Positions 6,746 through 16,079 are shown, counted from the stretch's first letter. The stretch: DNA of 64,000 bases from JANWXD01 sp037446115 (GCA_037446115.1 JBBIJF010000021.1:1-64000), one strand, 5' to 3'. A program made the numbers and translations. Notes: generated by a model from the sequence alone, not told the origin.

Positions 6746-9655
6746 ATGCGCTCAACAGCATGGTTTCCCGCTGGATTTCTGAGACGCTGCAAGTCGGGAG
6801 AGCATAATCGGCCTGACGGCAGGCATGACAGGGAAGCGCTGCCCTCCGGGGCCGCTCCGTCCGTTCTGGCCCTCAAGATCGGGCTGCCGTTGTTGGCCCT
6901 GACCGCCGGGACCCTGCTCAGTCTGGGGGCGTTGTCCTGGTTTCTCTACCAAACCTCGAGCGACGCGCAGTTTCTCAGCGTGGCGGCGCAGCAGCGGCTT
7001 CTTGGGCGGGAGATCTATCGCTATGTCCAGCGCCTGGGCGCCGGGCTGGAGGCAAACCAGAGATCCTTGCTCGAAAGGATGGAAAAGTTCGAGGAGGCCC
7101 TGAGGCTAATGGAGCGTGGGAGCGAAACGGCGGATCAGAAACCGGCTCCGGCCCCCGCGGAACTGCAGGACGAGATCGCCGCCGTCAAACAGGCTTGGTC
7201 TCAGCTCAAAGGTCCCTTGCGGTGGATCGCCGGTCTTCCGCCCCGGGATTCTTCCGCTCCGGAGGCGCTGCGGGCCGTCGAGGCGCGCATTCCGGCCCTC
7301 AACCGGAGCGTCCGCCAGCTGGTGGACGCTTACCTCGATCGGGCGCGCCGCCTCAGGCGCCAAGCCTTCCGCACCTTGGCGGCAATCTCCGCACTGAGCC
7401 TCCTGCTGCTTGTGATGAGCCTGTGGACCACTCGGCGCTTCATCCTCCGGCCGCTACGGCTCATCCAGGAAGGCATCCACCACATCCGGCAAGGCGATCT
7501 CTCGCACCGAGTCCCGGTCGTGACCCGGGACGAACTGGCCCTGGTGGCCAGTTCCTTGAATGCCATGGCTGAGCAGATCGCCCGCATGCTCGAGTCCGCG
7601 CGGGAGGAGGAAAAACGGTTTCGCGCCCTGTTCGAGGACGCCCCGGTGGCGTATCACGAAATTGACGCCCACGGCATCGTGCGCCACGTCAACCGCGCCG
7701 AGTGCGCCATGCTGGGCATTGAACCCGGGGAAATGCTCGGCCGGCCCATCTGGGAGTTTGTCGCTCCCCAACAGCGGGCTCTGAGCCAAGAAGCCGTCCG
7801 CAAAAAACTTTCCGGCCGGCTGCCGCTGGTTCCCATCCAGCGGGAGTATGTACGCGCCGACGGCAGCCGGCTCACTGTCGAGATCCACGAGAGTCTGATC
7901 CGGGATGCCGAGGGAGCCATTGTGGGGATCCGCTCGGTCATGCTGGACATCACTGCGCGCAAGCAGGCCGAAGAAGCCCTCCAGAAAGCCAAGGAAGCCG
8001 CTGAAGCGGCGGCGCAGGCCAAAAGCCAGTTCCTGGCCAACATGAGCCACGAGATTCGCACGCCCCTCAGCGGCGTCATCGGCATGACCAGCCTGCTGTT
8101 GGACACGCCCCTGACGCCCGAGCAGCGGCGTTATGTAGAGATCCTCCGTGGCAGCGGTGAGGCACTGCTGGGCGTGGTCAACCAGATCCTGGATTTTTCC
8201 AGAGCCGAGGCCGGAAAACTCGCCCTCTCCGATGTGGCCTTCGACCTTGCCGACGCCGTCGAAGGCGCTGCCGAACTCGTGGCCGGCCAGTGCGACGCCA
8301 AGGGGCTGGAGCTCTCCGTCTACCTTCCCACCGGATTGCCCGGACGCCTGCGCGGCGATCCCGAACGCGTGCGGCAAGTCCTCGTCAACCTGCTGGGCAA
8401 CGCCGTCAAGTTCACGGAACAGGGTGAGGTGGCCGTGGAGGTGACCTGCGAGCAGGAAGACCAGCGCTACTTCATACTGCGATTCTCCGTGCGCGATACG
8501 GGTATCGGCCTTCCGCCGGATGCGGAGAAGTGGCTGTTTCAACCCTTCATGCAGGCCGACGGCAGCGCTGCAAGAAGGTTCGGCGGCGTGGGTCTCGGAC
8601 TGGCCCTCTCCAAGCAACTCGTCGAGCTCATGGGCGGCCGGATCGGCGTCGAGAGCCAGGAGGGCCGCGGCTCCGTGTTCTGGTTCACCGCCCGGTTCGA
8701 GAAGCCTTCCGAGTGCGAAACACGATCCGGCGAAGCTCTCGGACACCTCGCCGGCGCCCGCGTGTTGGTCGTGGATGACAATGCGACGACCCGTTCCGTT
8801 CTGTGCCGCTACCTGAACTCCTGGCAGGCGCGCTCGCGCGAAGTCTCCTCCGCCGCTCAAGCGCTGGCCGAAATGCGGCGCGCGGCGCAGTCGGGCGAAC
8901 CATGCCAGCTCGTCATCGTGGATGTGCGGATGCCGGAAACGGACGGGCTCGAGTTGACAAAGGCTATGCGTGAGGACGCGCTGCTCCGCCGGACGCCGGT
9001 GGTGCTTCTGGCGACTTTGGAAGACCTGCGCGGCGGGGACCTGGCCCGCAAGTACGGCGCGGCCGCTTGCCTGGTCAAACCGGTGAAGCGCGCACAGCTG
9101 CTCCACTGCGTGGCCGCCATCCTGGCCGAGCAGGCGCCCCAGAGCGCCCGTCCTGGCGAGCGCCCCCACGAGGTGATCCCTCCCCAGCCGACTACCGCAA
9201 AGCGCCCTGAAAGCCGGCGCATCCTGGTGGCGGAGGATAACCCTGTCAACCAGCTTGTGCTGCTGCAATTACTGGCCCGGTTAGGATACTCTGCCGACGC
9301 AGTGGCCAATGGGAAGGAAGCGATCGAGGCCGTCTGCCGGGGCGGCTACGATCTGGTTCTCATGGACTGCCAGATGCCGGAGATGGACGGCTTCGAGGCC
9401 ACCGCCCGCATTCGCGAAGCCGAAAAGCAGACACGCCTTCGCCGTACGCCGATCATCGCCGTGACCGCACACGCGATGGCAGACGACCGCGACAAGTGCC
9501 TGAAGGCTGGAATGGACGACTACCTCTCCAAGCCCGTCGCACCCAACTTGCTCGCGGAGGTCCTGGAACGCTGGGCAGGTGCCGAGCGCCGGCTGGAACC
9601 CACCGCCACACCGGCGGAGACCTTCCAGTCCGGGCTCGGAAGTCCGGCGCTTTGA
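6746..9655 (+). CDS. Membrane hybrid sensor histidine kinase with two receiver domains
   Basis: 969 residues. Order: membrane segment about 41-66; periplasmic region of about 140 residues opening like a type IV-pilus chemotaxis/NIT-type sensor (A-A-Q-Q-R-L-L-G-R-E-I); membrane segment about 208-230; HAMP to about 283; PAS about 290-410; HisKA with H-E-I-R-T-P-L, His near 435; HATPase about 535-660 with an N box in L-L-G-N-A-V-K-F, G1 D-T-G-I-G-L and G2 G-V-G-L-G-L; receiver 1 about 670-790 (D-V-R-M-P-E); receiver 2 about 824-940 (M-D-C-Q-M-P-E-M-D-G). Both phosphoacceptor Asp residues are present. No HPt domain, output regulator or operon partner is adjacent. The ATG at 6746 is the only in-frame ATG before the first membrane segment and has no clear ribosome site. 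Confidence 0.9.
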   Translation: MRSTAWFPAGFLRRCKSGEHNRPDGRHDREALPSGAAPSVLALKIGLPLLALTAGTLLSLGALSWFLYQTSSDAQFLSVAAQQRLLGREIYRYVQRLGAGLEANQRSLLERMEKFEEALRLMERGSETADQKPAPAPAELQDEIAAVKQAWSQLKGPLRWIAGLPPRDSSAPEALRAVEARIPALNRSVRQLVDAYLDRARRLRRQAFRTLAAISALSLLLLVMSLWTTRRFILRPLRLIQEGIHHIRQGDLSHRVPVVTRDELALVASSLNAMAEQIARMLESAREEEKRFRALFEDAPVAYHEIDAHGIVRHVNRAECAMLGIEPGEMLGRPIWEFVAPQQRALSQEAVRKKLSGRLPLVPIQREYVRADGSRLTVEIHESLIRDAEGAIVGIRSVMLDITARKQAEEALQKAKEAAEAAAQAKSQFLANMSHEIRTPLSGVIGMTSLLLDTPLTPEQRRYVEILRGSGEALLGVVNQILDFSRAEAGKLALSDVAFDLADAVEGAAELVAGQCDAKGLELSVYLPTGLPGRLRGDPERVRQVLVNLLGNAVKFTEQGEVAVEVTCEQEDQRYFILRFSVRDTGIGLPPDAEKWLFQPFMQADGSAARRFGGVGLGLALSKQLVELMGGRIGVESQEGRGSVFWFTARFEKPSECETRSGEALGHLAGARVLVVDDNATTRSVLCRYLNSWQARSREVSSAAQALAEMRRAAQSGEPCQLVIVDVRMPETDGLELTKAMREDALLRRTPVVLLATLEDLRGGDLARKYGAAACLVKPVKRAQLLHCVAAILAEQAPQSARPGERPHEVIPPQPTTAKRPESRRILVAEDNPVNQLVLLQLLARLGYSADAVANGKEAIEAVCRGGYDLVLMDCQMPEMDGFEATARIREAEKQTRLRRTPIIAVTAHAMADDRDKCLKAGMDDYLSKPVAPNLLAEVLERWAGAERRLEPTATPAETFQSGLGSPAL

Positions 9656-9718
9656 TAGCTCCGCCTCCGGCGGAACACCGGGCCGGCGGAAATCGTACCC
9701 CTGTGTGAGGACAGGGTC

Positions 9719-10060
9719 ATGTACTGCACGCAATGCGGCTTCAAGCTCCGGGAAGAAGACGTCTTCTGCGCTCGCTGCGGCGCAGCCACCCGCCCGGACG
9801 CCGTGCGAAGGGACGGCACCGGCCGCCGGCGGCTCGTGCGCGTCCTTGCAGAAAAGAAGATCGCAGGCGTCTGCGCAGGCTTTGCGCGATACTTCGACGT
9901 GGACGTCGTGCTGATCCGGGTGATCTGGCTGGCGGCCGCGCTCACTACCGGCGTGGGTTTTATCGCGTATCTTGTGGCGTGGATCGTCATGCCCAAAGAG
10001 CTGCCCGCCGAGAGAGTCGCTCCGCTCGAGGCCGACGCGGTACCGGAGTCTTCGAACTGA
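9719..10060 (+). CDS. PspC-domain protein with N-terminal zinc ribbon
   Basis: 113 residues. The N-terminus has two Cys pairs (C-T-Q-C and C-A-R-C within the first 21 residues) forming a small zinc ribbon. Residues about 38-97 are a PspC domain: K-K-I-A-G-V-C-A-G-F-A-R-Y-F-D-V-D then a strongly hydrophobic membrane segment ending V-A-W-I-V-M-P. PspC proteins relate to envelope stress in the phage-shock system; no pspA or other psp gene is nearby, so the role here is open. The acidic tail follows the membrane segment. Confidence 0.87.
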   Translation: MYCTQCGFKLREEDVFCARCGAATRPDAVRRDGTGRRRLVRVLAEKKIAGVCAGFARYFDVDVVLIRVIWLAAALTTGVGFIAYLVAWIVMPKELPAERVAPLEADAVPESSN

Positions 10061-10072
10061 CCGGGGTCCCGG

Positions 10073-11218
10073 CTAGGCGGCGCCGAGATGTCGCGCCAGG
10101 AACGGCAAGCCCTGCTTGCCGTGAAACTCGTGAGGCCCGGCAAAGATCTCCTGCTCCACGTTCCCCTCCGCCCCGAAAACTTTATAAATTTCCCGGACGC
10201 GCTGGAAGCTGGCGCGGCTGGCCTCGATGGGGAAAATATCGTCTTGCTCGCCGGATTCAACAAAAAGGGCGCGGGGAGCGATGAGCCCTGCAATGTCGTA
10301 CATCTCGGCCCAGTTCAAGATGCCCGGTACGTAGTTGTCCATGCAGTGCGCCAGACTCAGAATGCTGTCCCGGAACGTGTTCAGGTAGCCGCTCACGAGT
10401 GCGGCACGAATCCTCGGTTCCAGGGCGGCCGCAAACAGCGTGCACGTACCCCCTCCGGAAATTCCCATGCAGCCGGCGCGGCGGGCATCCAGCTCCGGCC
10501 GCATTTCAACCCAGTCCAGCGTGCGCATGACGTCCCAGACACGCCAGCCGATCATAGTCTGGCCGAACAGGAGCGCCGCGCCGGCCGCCGGCTGGCAGGC
10601 GCTGGTCGACAGCCCGCGCTTCTTGGTGCGTGGATCGCGGCGGCATCCGAAGGCCAGCGGCTCGATGGCCACCGCCGCCATACCGTGCTCGGCCACCTGG
10701 ATGGCGAAGTCGTGCTGGTAGCCGGATTTCTCCGTCCGTTCCCGGCCCTTGTCGTCAATGCCCACGATATCGTCCACACCCCGTCCGTGCCCCGGAATAC
10801 AGATGACGGGAGCATAAGGAGGCGCCACGTGCTTCGGCGTAAGCAGATAGCCGAGCACCATCAGTCCCGGACGGCTCGTAAACACGAATTTCTCGCGCCG
10901 GTAGCGGTCGAACTCGCGCACCTCCAGCGTCTGCGGCGCAAGCGGCGGCCGCTGGCCGGGAAATCCTCCCAGAAGCTCAGTGAGCCTGGCGCGGAGGCGC
11001 TTCTGCCACGCCTCGGCTTGCCGGCGCGTCACTGCCCGAAACGTGAGCCGCAACGGGGCGCTCTCGTACAGCTTCCGCGAAAATTCCACGGGGTCGAACG
11101 CAGCCAGATCCACTTTGGCCTCCAACCCGTCCAGAGCGCCCGTGTACTTCGATTGCGGCAAGGCGGCGGTGCCCAGAGCCGCCAGGCCCAGTTCCCGGCG
11201 TGAAATCCGGCGTCCCAT
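10073..11218 (-). CDS. Tat-exported alpha/beta hydrolase (acetyl-xylan-esterase/dienelactone-hydrolase like)
   Basis: 381 residues. An N-terminal twin-arginine signal (I-S-R-R-E-L-G-L-A-A-L-G) precedes an alpha/beta-hydrolase domain. The nucleophile elbow is G-I-S-G-G-G-T, the oxyanion region I-P-G-H-G-R-G, and the probable acid/His partners lie in E-S-G-E-Q-D-D-I-F-P and G-P-H-E-F-H-G. Large-subfamily members act on carbohydrate esters; the exact substrate is not visible. Start ATG 11218 is 9 bases after a minus-strand TATAAT, suggesting an almost leaderless message. It ends convergently close to the PspC gene. Confidence 0.85.
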   Translation of the reverse strand: MGRRISRRELGLAALGTAALPQSKYTGALDGLEAKVDLAAFDPVEFSRKLYESAPLRLTFRAVTRRQAEAWQKRLRARLTELLGGFPGQRPPLAPQTLEVREFDRYRREKFVFTSRPGLMVLGYLLTPKHVAPPYAPVICIPGHGRGVDDIVGIDDKGRERTEKSGYQHDFAIQVAEHGMAAVAIEPLAFGCRRDPRTKKRGLSTSACQPAAGAALLFGQTMIGWRVWDVMRTLDWVEMRPELDARRAGCMGISGGGTCTLFAAALEPRIRAALVSGYLNTFRDSILSLAHCMDNYVPGILNWAEMYDIAGLIAPRALFVESGEQDDIFPIEASRASFQRVREIYKVFGAEGNVEQEIFAGPHEFHGKQGLPFLARHLGAA

Positions 11219-11227
11219 GAACCCGCC

Positions 11228-11233
11228 ATTATA
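11228..11233 (-). promoter_or_regulatory. -10 element of the Tat-exported hydrolase
   Basis: Minus-strand TATAAT ends 9 bases before the ATG at 11218. No good -35 is evident. Placement predicts a transcript with about 2-4 bases of leader. Confidence 0.5.
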
Positions 11234-11255
11234 GACTTGAGCAGGGAGCAACGCC

Positions 11256-11993
11256 ATGGCGCAAGCGTTCAGTCTCCGCGCAATCGGAATCGTACGCTCA
11301 GAGGTGCGAGAGCGGAAAGACATGCCCCCCTTCGGCGTGCCGGCTTCCATTGAGCTGCTGCCGGAATACGTCGCCGGGCTGCTGCGCCTGGAGAAGCATT
11401 CGCATATCTGGGTGCTCGCTTGGTTGGAGGAGGCCGAGCGCGACGTCCTCGAGGTGACGCCTCGCGGCGTGCGCGAACGCACCCCGGAGACCCTTCATGG
11501 CGTCTTCGCCGTGCGCTCTCCGGCGCGTCCCAATCCGATCGGCCTGACGGCCGCCAAAATCCTCCGCATCCGCGGCGCCTGCATCGAAGTGGACGCTCTC
11601 GATTTCGTGGACGGCACCCCGGTCGTGGACCTGAAACCCTACTTCGCCAATCACGACCTGATCTTTTCGGCCACGAATGCACCCATCGGCAAACCCGCCT
11701 CGCGCGAGGCCCTGCGAGACTCTTTGCGCCGCCAGGCCGAGCGGTTCCACGGCGAAACGTGTGCGGACCTGTTATGGGCCGTCTCCGTGGTGGAACAATT
11801 CCGGGCCGAGGCGTTCGATCTCGGTGAGCCGGAGCGCTGGCAGGTGACGGCGCCGCTGAACCGGCCGTGCATCGTGGACGCCTTAATGGGGATGACCCGC
11901 GCCACGCCGGGCCGGGGCTCAATGCGTTTCACGGAAACGAACGTCGTGCGCTTTCATGACGGCGTCCGCTCCTACGAGTATGCGTGCGTTTAA
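11256..11993 (+). CDS. trmO: tRNA t6A37 methyltransferase TrmO with FmdE-like C-terminal domain
   Basis: 245 residues. Residues about 5-140 are a TrmO/TsaA domain, which adds a methyl from SAM to t6A37 of tRNA: I-G-I-V-R-S-E, the signature S-P-A-R-P-N-P-I-G-L-T, and D-G-T-P-V-V-D-L-K-P-Y. The remaining approximately 95 residues differ from the E. coli TrmO tail and resemble FmdE: F-H-G-x-x-C-A-D-L near 162 and N-R-P-C-I-V-D-A-L then T-P-G-R-G-S-M near 205-225. A Shine-Dalgarno-like GGGAG lies 7 bases before the ATG. The methyltransferase call is strong; the FmdE resemblance is from motif memory only. Confidence 0.85.
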   Translation: MAQAFSLRAIGIVRSEVRERKDMPPFGVPASIELLPEYVAGLLRLEKHSHIWVLAWLEEAERDVLEVTPRGVRERTPETLHGVFAVRSPARPNPIGLTAAKILRIRGACIEVDALDFVDGTPVVDLKPYFANHDLIFSATNAPIGKPASREALRDSLRRQAERFHGETCADLLWAVSVVEQFRAEAFDLGEPERWQVTAPLNRPCIVDALMGMTRATPGRGSMRFTETNVVRFHDGVRSYEYACV

Positions 11994-12065
11994 GGCCGGG
12001 CGCTCCTTTTACTGCGCTCTGCGAGGGGCACGTGATTCCGGACCGGACTTGAGCCGCAGCGCATT

Positions 12066-13508
12066 TCAAGCCAGCAGTTTCTTGACCACGTGACCGGAAA
12101 CGTCCGTCAGCCGGAAGTCCCGCCCCATGTAGCGGTACGTCAGGCGCGTGTGATCGAATCCCAGACAGTGCAGGATGGTGGCCTGAAGGTCGTGCACGTG
12201 TATGGGATCCTCGACGATCTTGAAGCATAGCTCGTCGGTTTTACCCACCACCTGACCCCCTTTGATGCCGCCCCCGGCCAGCCACATGCTGTAGGCCACC
12301 GGATGGTGATCGCGTCCGGCGTTGTCAGCCTCCTCGGGCTTGCGGATTTCGGCCATGGGCGTGCGCCCGAATTCGCCTCCCCAGACCACCAGGGTTTCAT
12401 CCAGCATGCCCCGCTGCTTGAGGTCCTTGATCAGCGCCGCCGCCGGCCGGTCCGTGATGTCGCAGTTCTTTTTGAGCTTCTTGTTGAGCTCGGTGTGGTC
12501 GTCCCAGCTGGCGTGCATCAGCATCACGAACCGCACGCCCCGCTCCACGAGGCGGCGCGCCAGCAGGCAGTTCACCGCAAACGGGCGCGTCGGTTCCTTG
12601 TCCACCCCGTACATCTCACGGATGTGCGTCGGCTCGTCGGAGAAATCCAGCAGCTCGGGAGCAGCCATCTGCATGCGGAAGGCAAGCTCGTAGGCGGCGA
12701 TGCGCGAAGCGATCTCCACGTCCCCGGTGGCCTGGAGGCGCTCTTCGTTGAGGTCGCGCAGCACGTCCAGGCTCGCACGCTGCATCTGCCGGGTCACGCC
12801 CGGCGGGTTGGAGAGATACAGAATCGGATCCCCGGAGCTCCGGAACAGCACTCCTTGATAGTGCGAGGGCAAAAACCCGCTCGAGAAATTCGTCGCGCCC
12901 CCGCTGGTACCCACGCCGGAAGTGAGCACCACAAAGCCGGGCAGGTTTTGCGACTCGCTGCCCAGCCCGTAAACCACCCAGGCCCCGAGAGTCGGCCGGC
13001 CAAACTGTGTGGTTCCGGTAAACAGCAGCAGCTGGCCGGGATGGTGATTGAACGCATCCGTGTGCATGGAGCGGATCAGGCAGATGTCGTCAGCGACAGA
13101 GGCCAGATGCGGCAGCCAGTCGGAGAGCTCCATGCCGCACTCACCGGCCGGCTTGAAGGTCCGCGGGCTGGCCAGCACGGCCGCCGTGGGTTTGATGAAG
13201 GCCAACGGCAGGTCTTTGGTCATGGACTCGGGCAGCGACTGGCCGTGGTACTTCTGTAGCGCCGGCTTCGGGTCGAACAGATCAATCTGACTGGGACCGC
13301 CCTCCATGAACATGAAGATCACGTTCTTGGCCTTCGGGGCGAAGTGCGGCTGCCGCGGCGCCAGGGGATTATCACGTGGCAGGATCGCCGCCAGCGTGCG
13401 GCCCTCCAGGCCCAGCAGATGGGCGAACGCGGCCGTACCGATGCCGCATGCGCAGTCGCGGAAAAAGCTGCGCCGGGTTTGAATCCGCTGGAATTCCTCC
13501 CAGGTCAT
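12066..13508 (-). CDS. DUF1501 (sulfatase-fold) exported protein
   Basis: 480 residues. An N-terminal Tat-like stretch T-R-R-S-F-F-R-D-C-A-C-G is followed by the DUF1501 domain (alkaline-phosphatase/sulfatase superfamily): F-M-E-G-G-P-S-Q-I-D-L-F-D-P-K-P, L-I-R-S-M-H-T-D-A-F-N-H, V-V-W-G-G-E-F-G-R-T-P and D-H-H-P-V-A-Y-S-M-W. It starts 3 bases after the stop of the cytochrome/DUF1553 gene, the usual pairing in Planctomycetes and Acidobacteriota. Biochemical function is undetermined; hydrolysis of a sulfated or phosphorylated substrate is suspected from the fold. Confidence 0.92.
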   Translation of the reverse strand: MTWEEFQRIQTRRSFFRDCACGIGTAAFAHLLGLEGRTLAAILPRDNPLAPRQPHFAPKAKNVIFMFMEGGPSQIDLFDPKPALQKYHGQSLPESMTKDLPLAFIKPTAAVLASPRTFKPAGECGMELSDWLPHLASVADDICLIRSMHTDAFNHHPGQLLLFTGTTQFGRPTLGAWVVYGLGSESQNLPGFVVLTSGVGTSGGATNFSSGFLPSHYQGVLFRSSGDPILYLSNPPGVTRQMQRASLDVLRDLNEERLQATGDVEIASRIAAYELAFRMQMAAPELLDFSDEPTHIREMYGVDKEPTRPFAVNCLLARRLVERGVRFVMLMHASWDDHTELNKKLKKNCDITDRPAAALIKDLKQRGMLDETLVVWGGEFGRTPMAEIRKPEEADNAGRDHHPVAYSMWLAGGGIKGGQVVGKTDELCFKIVEDPIHVHDLQATILHCLGFDHTRLTYRYMGRDFRLTDVSGHVVKKLLA

Positions 13509-13511
13509 GTC

Positions 13512-16079
13512 TCACTCCCGCGTGATGAATTCGTCCAGATTGAGCAGCACGCGACTCACCGCCACCCACGCCGCTGGCTCCGAAGGATCAGATCCCCCCG
13601 CAGCCGGATACAGGGCGCGGGCAGCCGTCGGATCCGCTTTCATCCATCCGAGCTGCTCGTCGAGGAACTTTGTCAGTCTCTCGCGCTCCCGCGGACTCGG
13701 ACTCCGCGCCAGGCAAAGCCGGAAGGCATAGTCCAGACGCGCCTCCTGACGCGGCGGCGCCTCGCGCAGCACGCGGTCGGCCAGCGCCACGGCGGCCTCG
13801 AAAAACACCGGATCGTTCAGCAAGTTCAGCGCCTGCAAGGGCGTGTTCGAACGCCGACGACGGCTGCAGGAAACGTTCGAGTCCGGCGCGTCAAAATTCA
13901 TGAGCTGGGGATACGGGACCGTGCGCTGAAAGTGAATATACAAGCCACGGCGGTAACGGTCTTTGCCCTGGCTTTCGGGCCACTTGACGCTGTTGGCGTA
14001 GCCGAGTTTTTCCAGATCGGCCGGTTGCGGCGGCCGGATGCTCCGGCCGCCGACCTCCGGGTTCAGCAGCCCGCTCACCGCCAGTGCGGAATCGCGGATC
14101 AGTTCCGCCGGCAGGCGCAGCCTCGACTGCCGCGCCAGCAGCCGGTTGTCCGGATCCCGCGCCTCCAGCTCCGGACGCGCCTCTGAGGACTGCCGGTAGG
14201 TTGCCGAAGTCACGATCAGCCGGATCATCTGCTTGACGCTCCAGCCGCGGTCCATAAACTCCACGGCGAGCCAGTCGAGCAGTTCCGGATGCGAAGGCTT
14301 TTCTCCCTGAGTGCCGAAGTCTTCCGATGTCGCCACCAGACCCCGGCCGAACAGTTCCTGCCAGAGCCGGTTGACCGTCACGCGAGCCGTCAGGGGATTG
14401 TCGCGTGACACCAGCCACCGCGCCAGCGTGAGGCGGTTCGGCGCCGCATCTTCCCGCACAGCCAGCAGCCAGGTGAGCGGTTGGGGCTGGACCTCCACAC
14501 CCCTGCGGCGGTAGTCGCCGCGAAGATAGACATGCGTCTTCGGCGGCTCCGAATTCTCCACGAGAACCGGCGCCTGACTGAGGGCCGGAAACTCCGCGTC
14601 CAGCTTGTCCAGTTGTTCGCGCAGCTCCTTGAGCTTGCCCATCAGCGCTTTGTCCTTGCTGAAGTCCGGACCGGGATTGCGGATGAAGTAGTCGCTGAGG
14701 CGCCGCTGTTGCTTCTCGGTCCGTTTCTCGGGAGGCGTGTTGAGAATTTTCTCTCCTGCATCCACCATGGCCCGGAACGAGGTCAGCTGGAAGTCCCAGT
14801 CCAGGCGCTTGCCGGGGTGGGCGGCCGCCTCCCGGAGATTGCGCTCCCATTCGGCCTGCAGGGCGGCAATGCCGTACCGGTCCAGCAGCTCCTGCCGCTT
14901 GCGCCGGTACTCGGGCAGCGCGCGCAGGTACGGGCCGATTTCGCCGGGCAGAGGTGCGTCAATCTCATCCTCTTCGGCGCGGTCAAAGTAAGCAAACAGC
15001 TGGTAGTAGTCCCGCTGCGTGATCGGATCGTACTTGTGGTCGTGACACTGAGCGCAGCCCACCGTGAGACCGAGCCAGGTCGTCCCGACGGTGTTGACAC
15101 GGCTGACCAGCTGTTCGAAGCGGGCTTCGTTGCGGTCCACGCCGGCTTCACGATTGGTGAGCGTGTTGCGGTGGAATCCGGTGGCGATTTTCTGCTCCAC
15201 GGTGGCGCCCGGAAGCAAATCACCGGCGATCTGCTCGATCGTGAATTGATCGAACGGCATGTCGCGGTTGAGCGCCTCGATCACCCAGTGCCGCCAGCGC
15301 CAGGCGTGCGGCCGCGGCAAATCTTTTTCGTACCCGTCGCTGTCGGCGTAGTGGGCCAGATCCAGCCAGTGCCGGGCCCACTTTTCGCCGAAATGCGGCG
15401 AGGCCAGCAGGCGATCCACCAGCCGCTCGTACGCATCCGGCCGGTTGTCGGTAAGAAACTCGGCGACGTCCTGCGGTCGAGGCGGCAGTCCGGTCAGATC
15501 CAGGCTCAGGCGCCGGATCAGAGTGGTTCTGGAGGCTTCGGGAGAAGGCGAGATTCCCTCGGCTTCCAGGCGGGCCAGGATGAAGGCGTCAACGGGGTTC
15601 CGCACCCAGCTCCGCTGGCGGACGGCCGGAGGCTCCGGCTTGACCGGAGGCCGAAACGCCCAGTGGGAAATGCCCGCACGCGGCGGCGGTGAGGTGGAAC
15701 TCTCCGGCCAGCTGGCGCCCTGCTCTATCCAGGCCCGCAGAATGGCAACTTCCTTGGGCGAAAGCCGCGGGCCGGCGGGCGGCATGATCTTGCCCTTCTC
15801 CAGTCCAGCCACGAGTTGAATCAAGCGGCTGCCCGCGCTGTCGCCCGGCTTGATCACCGCACCCGAGTAGCCGCCCGCCAGGGCCGCTTCGCGATTATCG
15901 AGACGGAGGCCGTTCATCTGCTGCGCCGGGCCGTGACAGGCGTGACATTTCGCCTTGAAGATGGGCTCGACGTGGCGCCGGAATTCGATCTTCTCCTTAA
16001 CCGGCGCAGGAAGCGCAGGCTCAGCCGCGGGCAAGACGGAGGCAAGCGTGGACGCCCAGAACCAAGCGGCCCAGCGCAT
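13512..16079 (-). CDS. PSCyt1/DUF1549/DUF1553 (PSD1) exported cytochrome-type protein
   Basis: 855 residues. A signal peptide (M-R-W-A-A-W-F-W-A-S) is followed by a planctomycete-type cytochrome domain with a heme site C-H-A-C-H near residue 45, then DUF1549 (R-R-L-S-L-D-L-T-G-L-P-P; H-W-L-D-L-A-H-Y-A-D-S-D-G-Y; V-G-C-A-Q-C-H-D-H-K-Y-D-P), and DUF1553 toward the end (N-P-L-T-A-R-V-T-V-N-R-L-W; F-G-x-Q-G-E-K-P-S-H-P-E-L-L; F-D-A-P-D). A second CxxCH occurs inside DUF1549. ATG 16079 is preferred over ATG 16106 because it gives a direct signal peptide and because a TATAAT lies between the two. It forms an operon with DUF1501. Confidence 0.9.
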   Translation of the reverse strand: MRWAAWFWASTLASVLPAAEPALPAPVKEKIEFRRHVEPIFKAKCHACHGPAQQMNGLRLDNREAALAGGYSGAVIKPGDSAGSRLIQLVAGLEKGKIMPPAGPRLSPKEVAILRAWIEQGASWPESSTSPPPRAGISHWAFRPPVKPEPPAVRQRSWVRNPVDAFILARLEAEGISPSPEASRTTLIRRLSLDLTGLPPRPQDVAEFLTDNRPDAYERLVDRLLASPHFGEKWARHWLDLAHYADSDGYEKDLPRPHAWRWRHWVIEALNRDMPFDQFTIEQIAGDLLPGATVEQKIATGFHRNTLTNREAGVDRNEARFEQLVSRVNTVGTTWLGLTVGCAQCHDHKYDPITQRDYYQLFAYFDRAEEDEIDAPLPGEIGPYLRALPEYRRKRQELLDRYGIAALQAEWERNLREAAAHPGKRLDWDFQLTSFRAMVDAGEKILNTPPEKRTEKQQRRLSDYFIRNPGPDFSKDKALMGKLKELREQLDKLDAEFPALSQAPVLVENSEPPKTHVYLRGDYRRRGVEVQPQPLTWLLAVREDAAPNRLTLARWLVSRDNPLTARVTVNRLWQELFGRGLVATSEDFGTQGEKPSHPELLDWLAVEFMDRGWSVKQMIRLIVTSATYRQSSEARPELEARDPDNRLLARQSRLRLPAELIRDSALAVSGLLNPEVGGRSIRPPQPADLEKLGYANSVKWPESQGKDRYRRGLYIHFQRTVPYPQLMNFDAPDSNVSCSRRRRSNTPLQALNLLNDPVFFEAAVALADRVLREAPPRQEARLDYAFRLCLARSPSPRERERLTKFLDEQLGWMKADPTAARALYPAAGGSDPSEPAAWVAVSRVLLNLDEFITRE

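Noticed and set aside
14481..15692. Long open frame on the plus strand opposite the DUF1549/DUF1553 gene
   Set aside because: It is an antisense shadow produced by GC-rich codon use; no domain pattern is visible, while the minus strand encodes clear DUF1549 motifs. Several similar long antisense frames elsewhere were rejected for the same reason.
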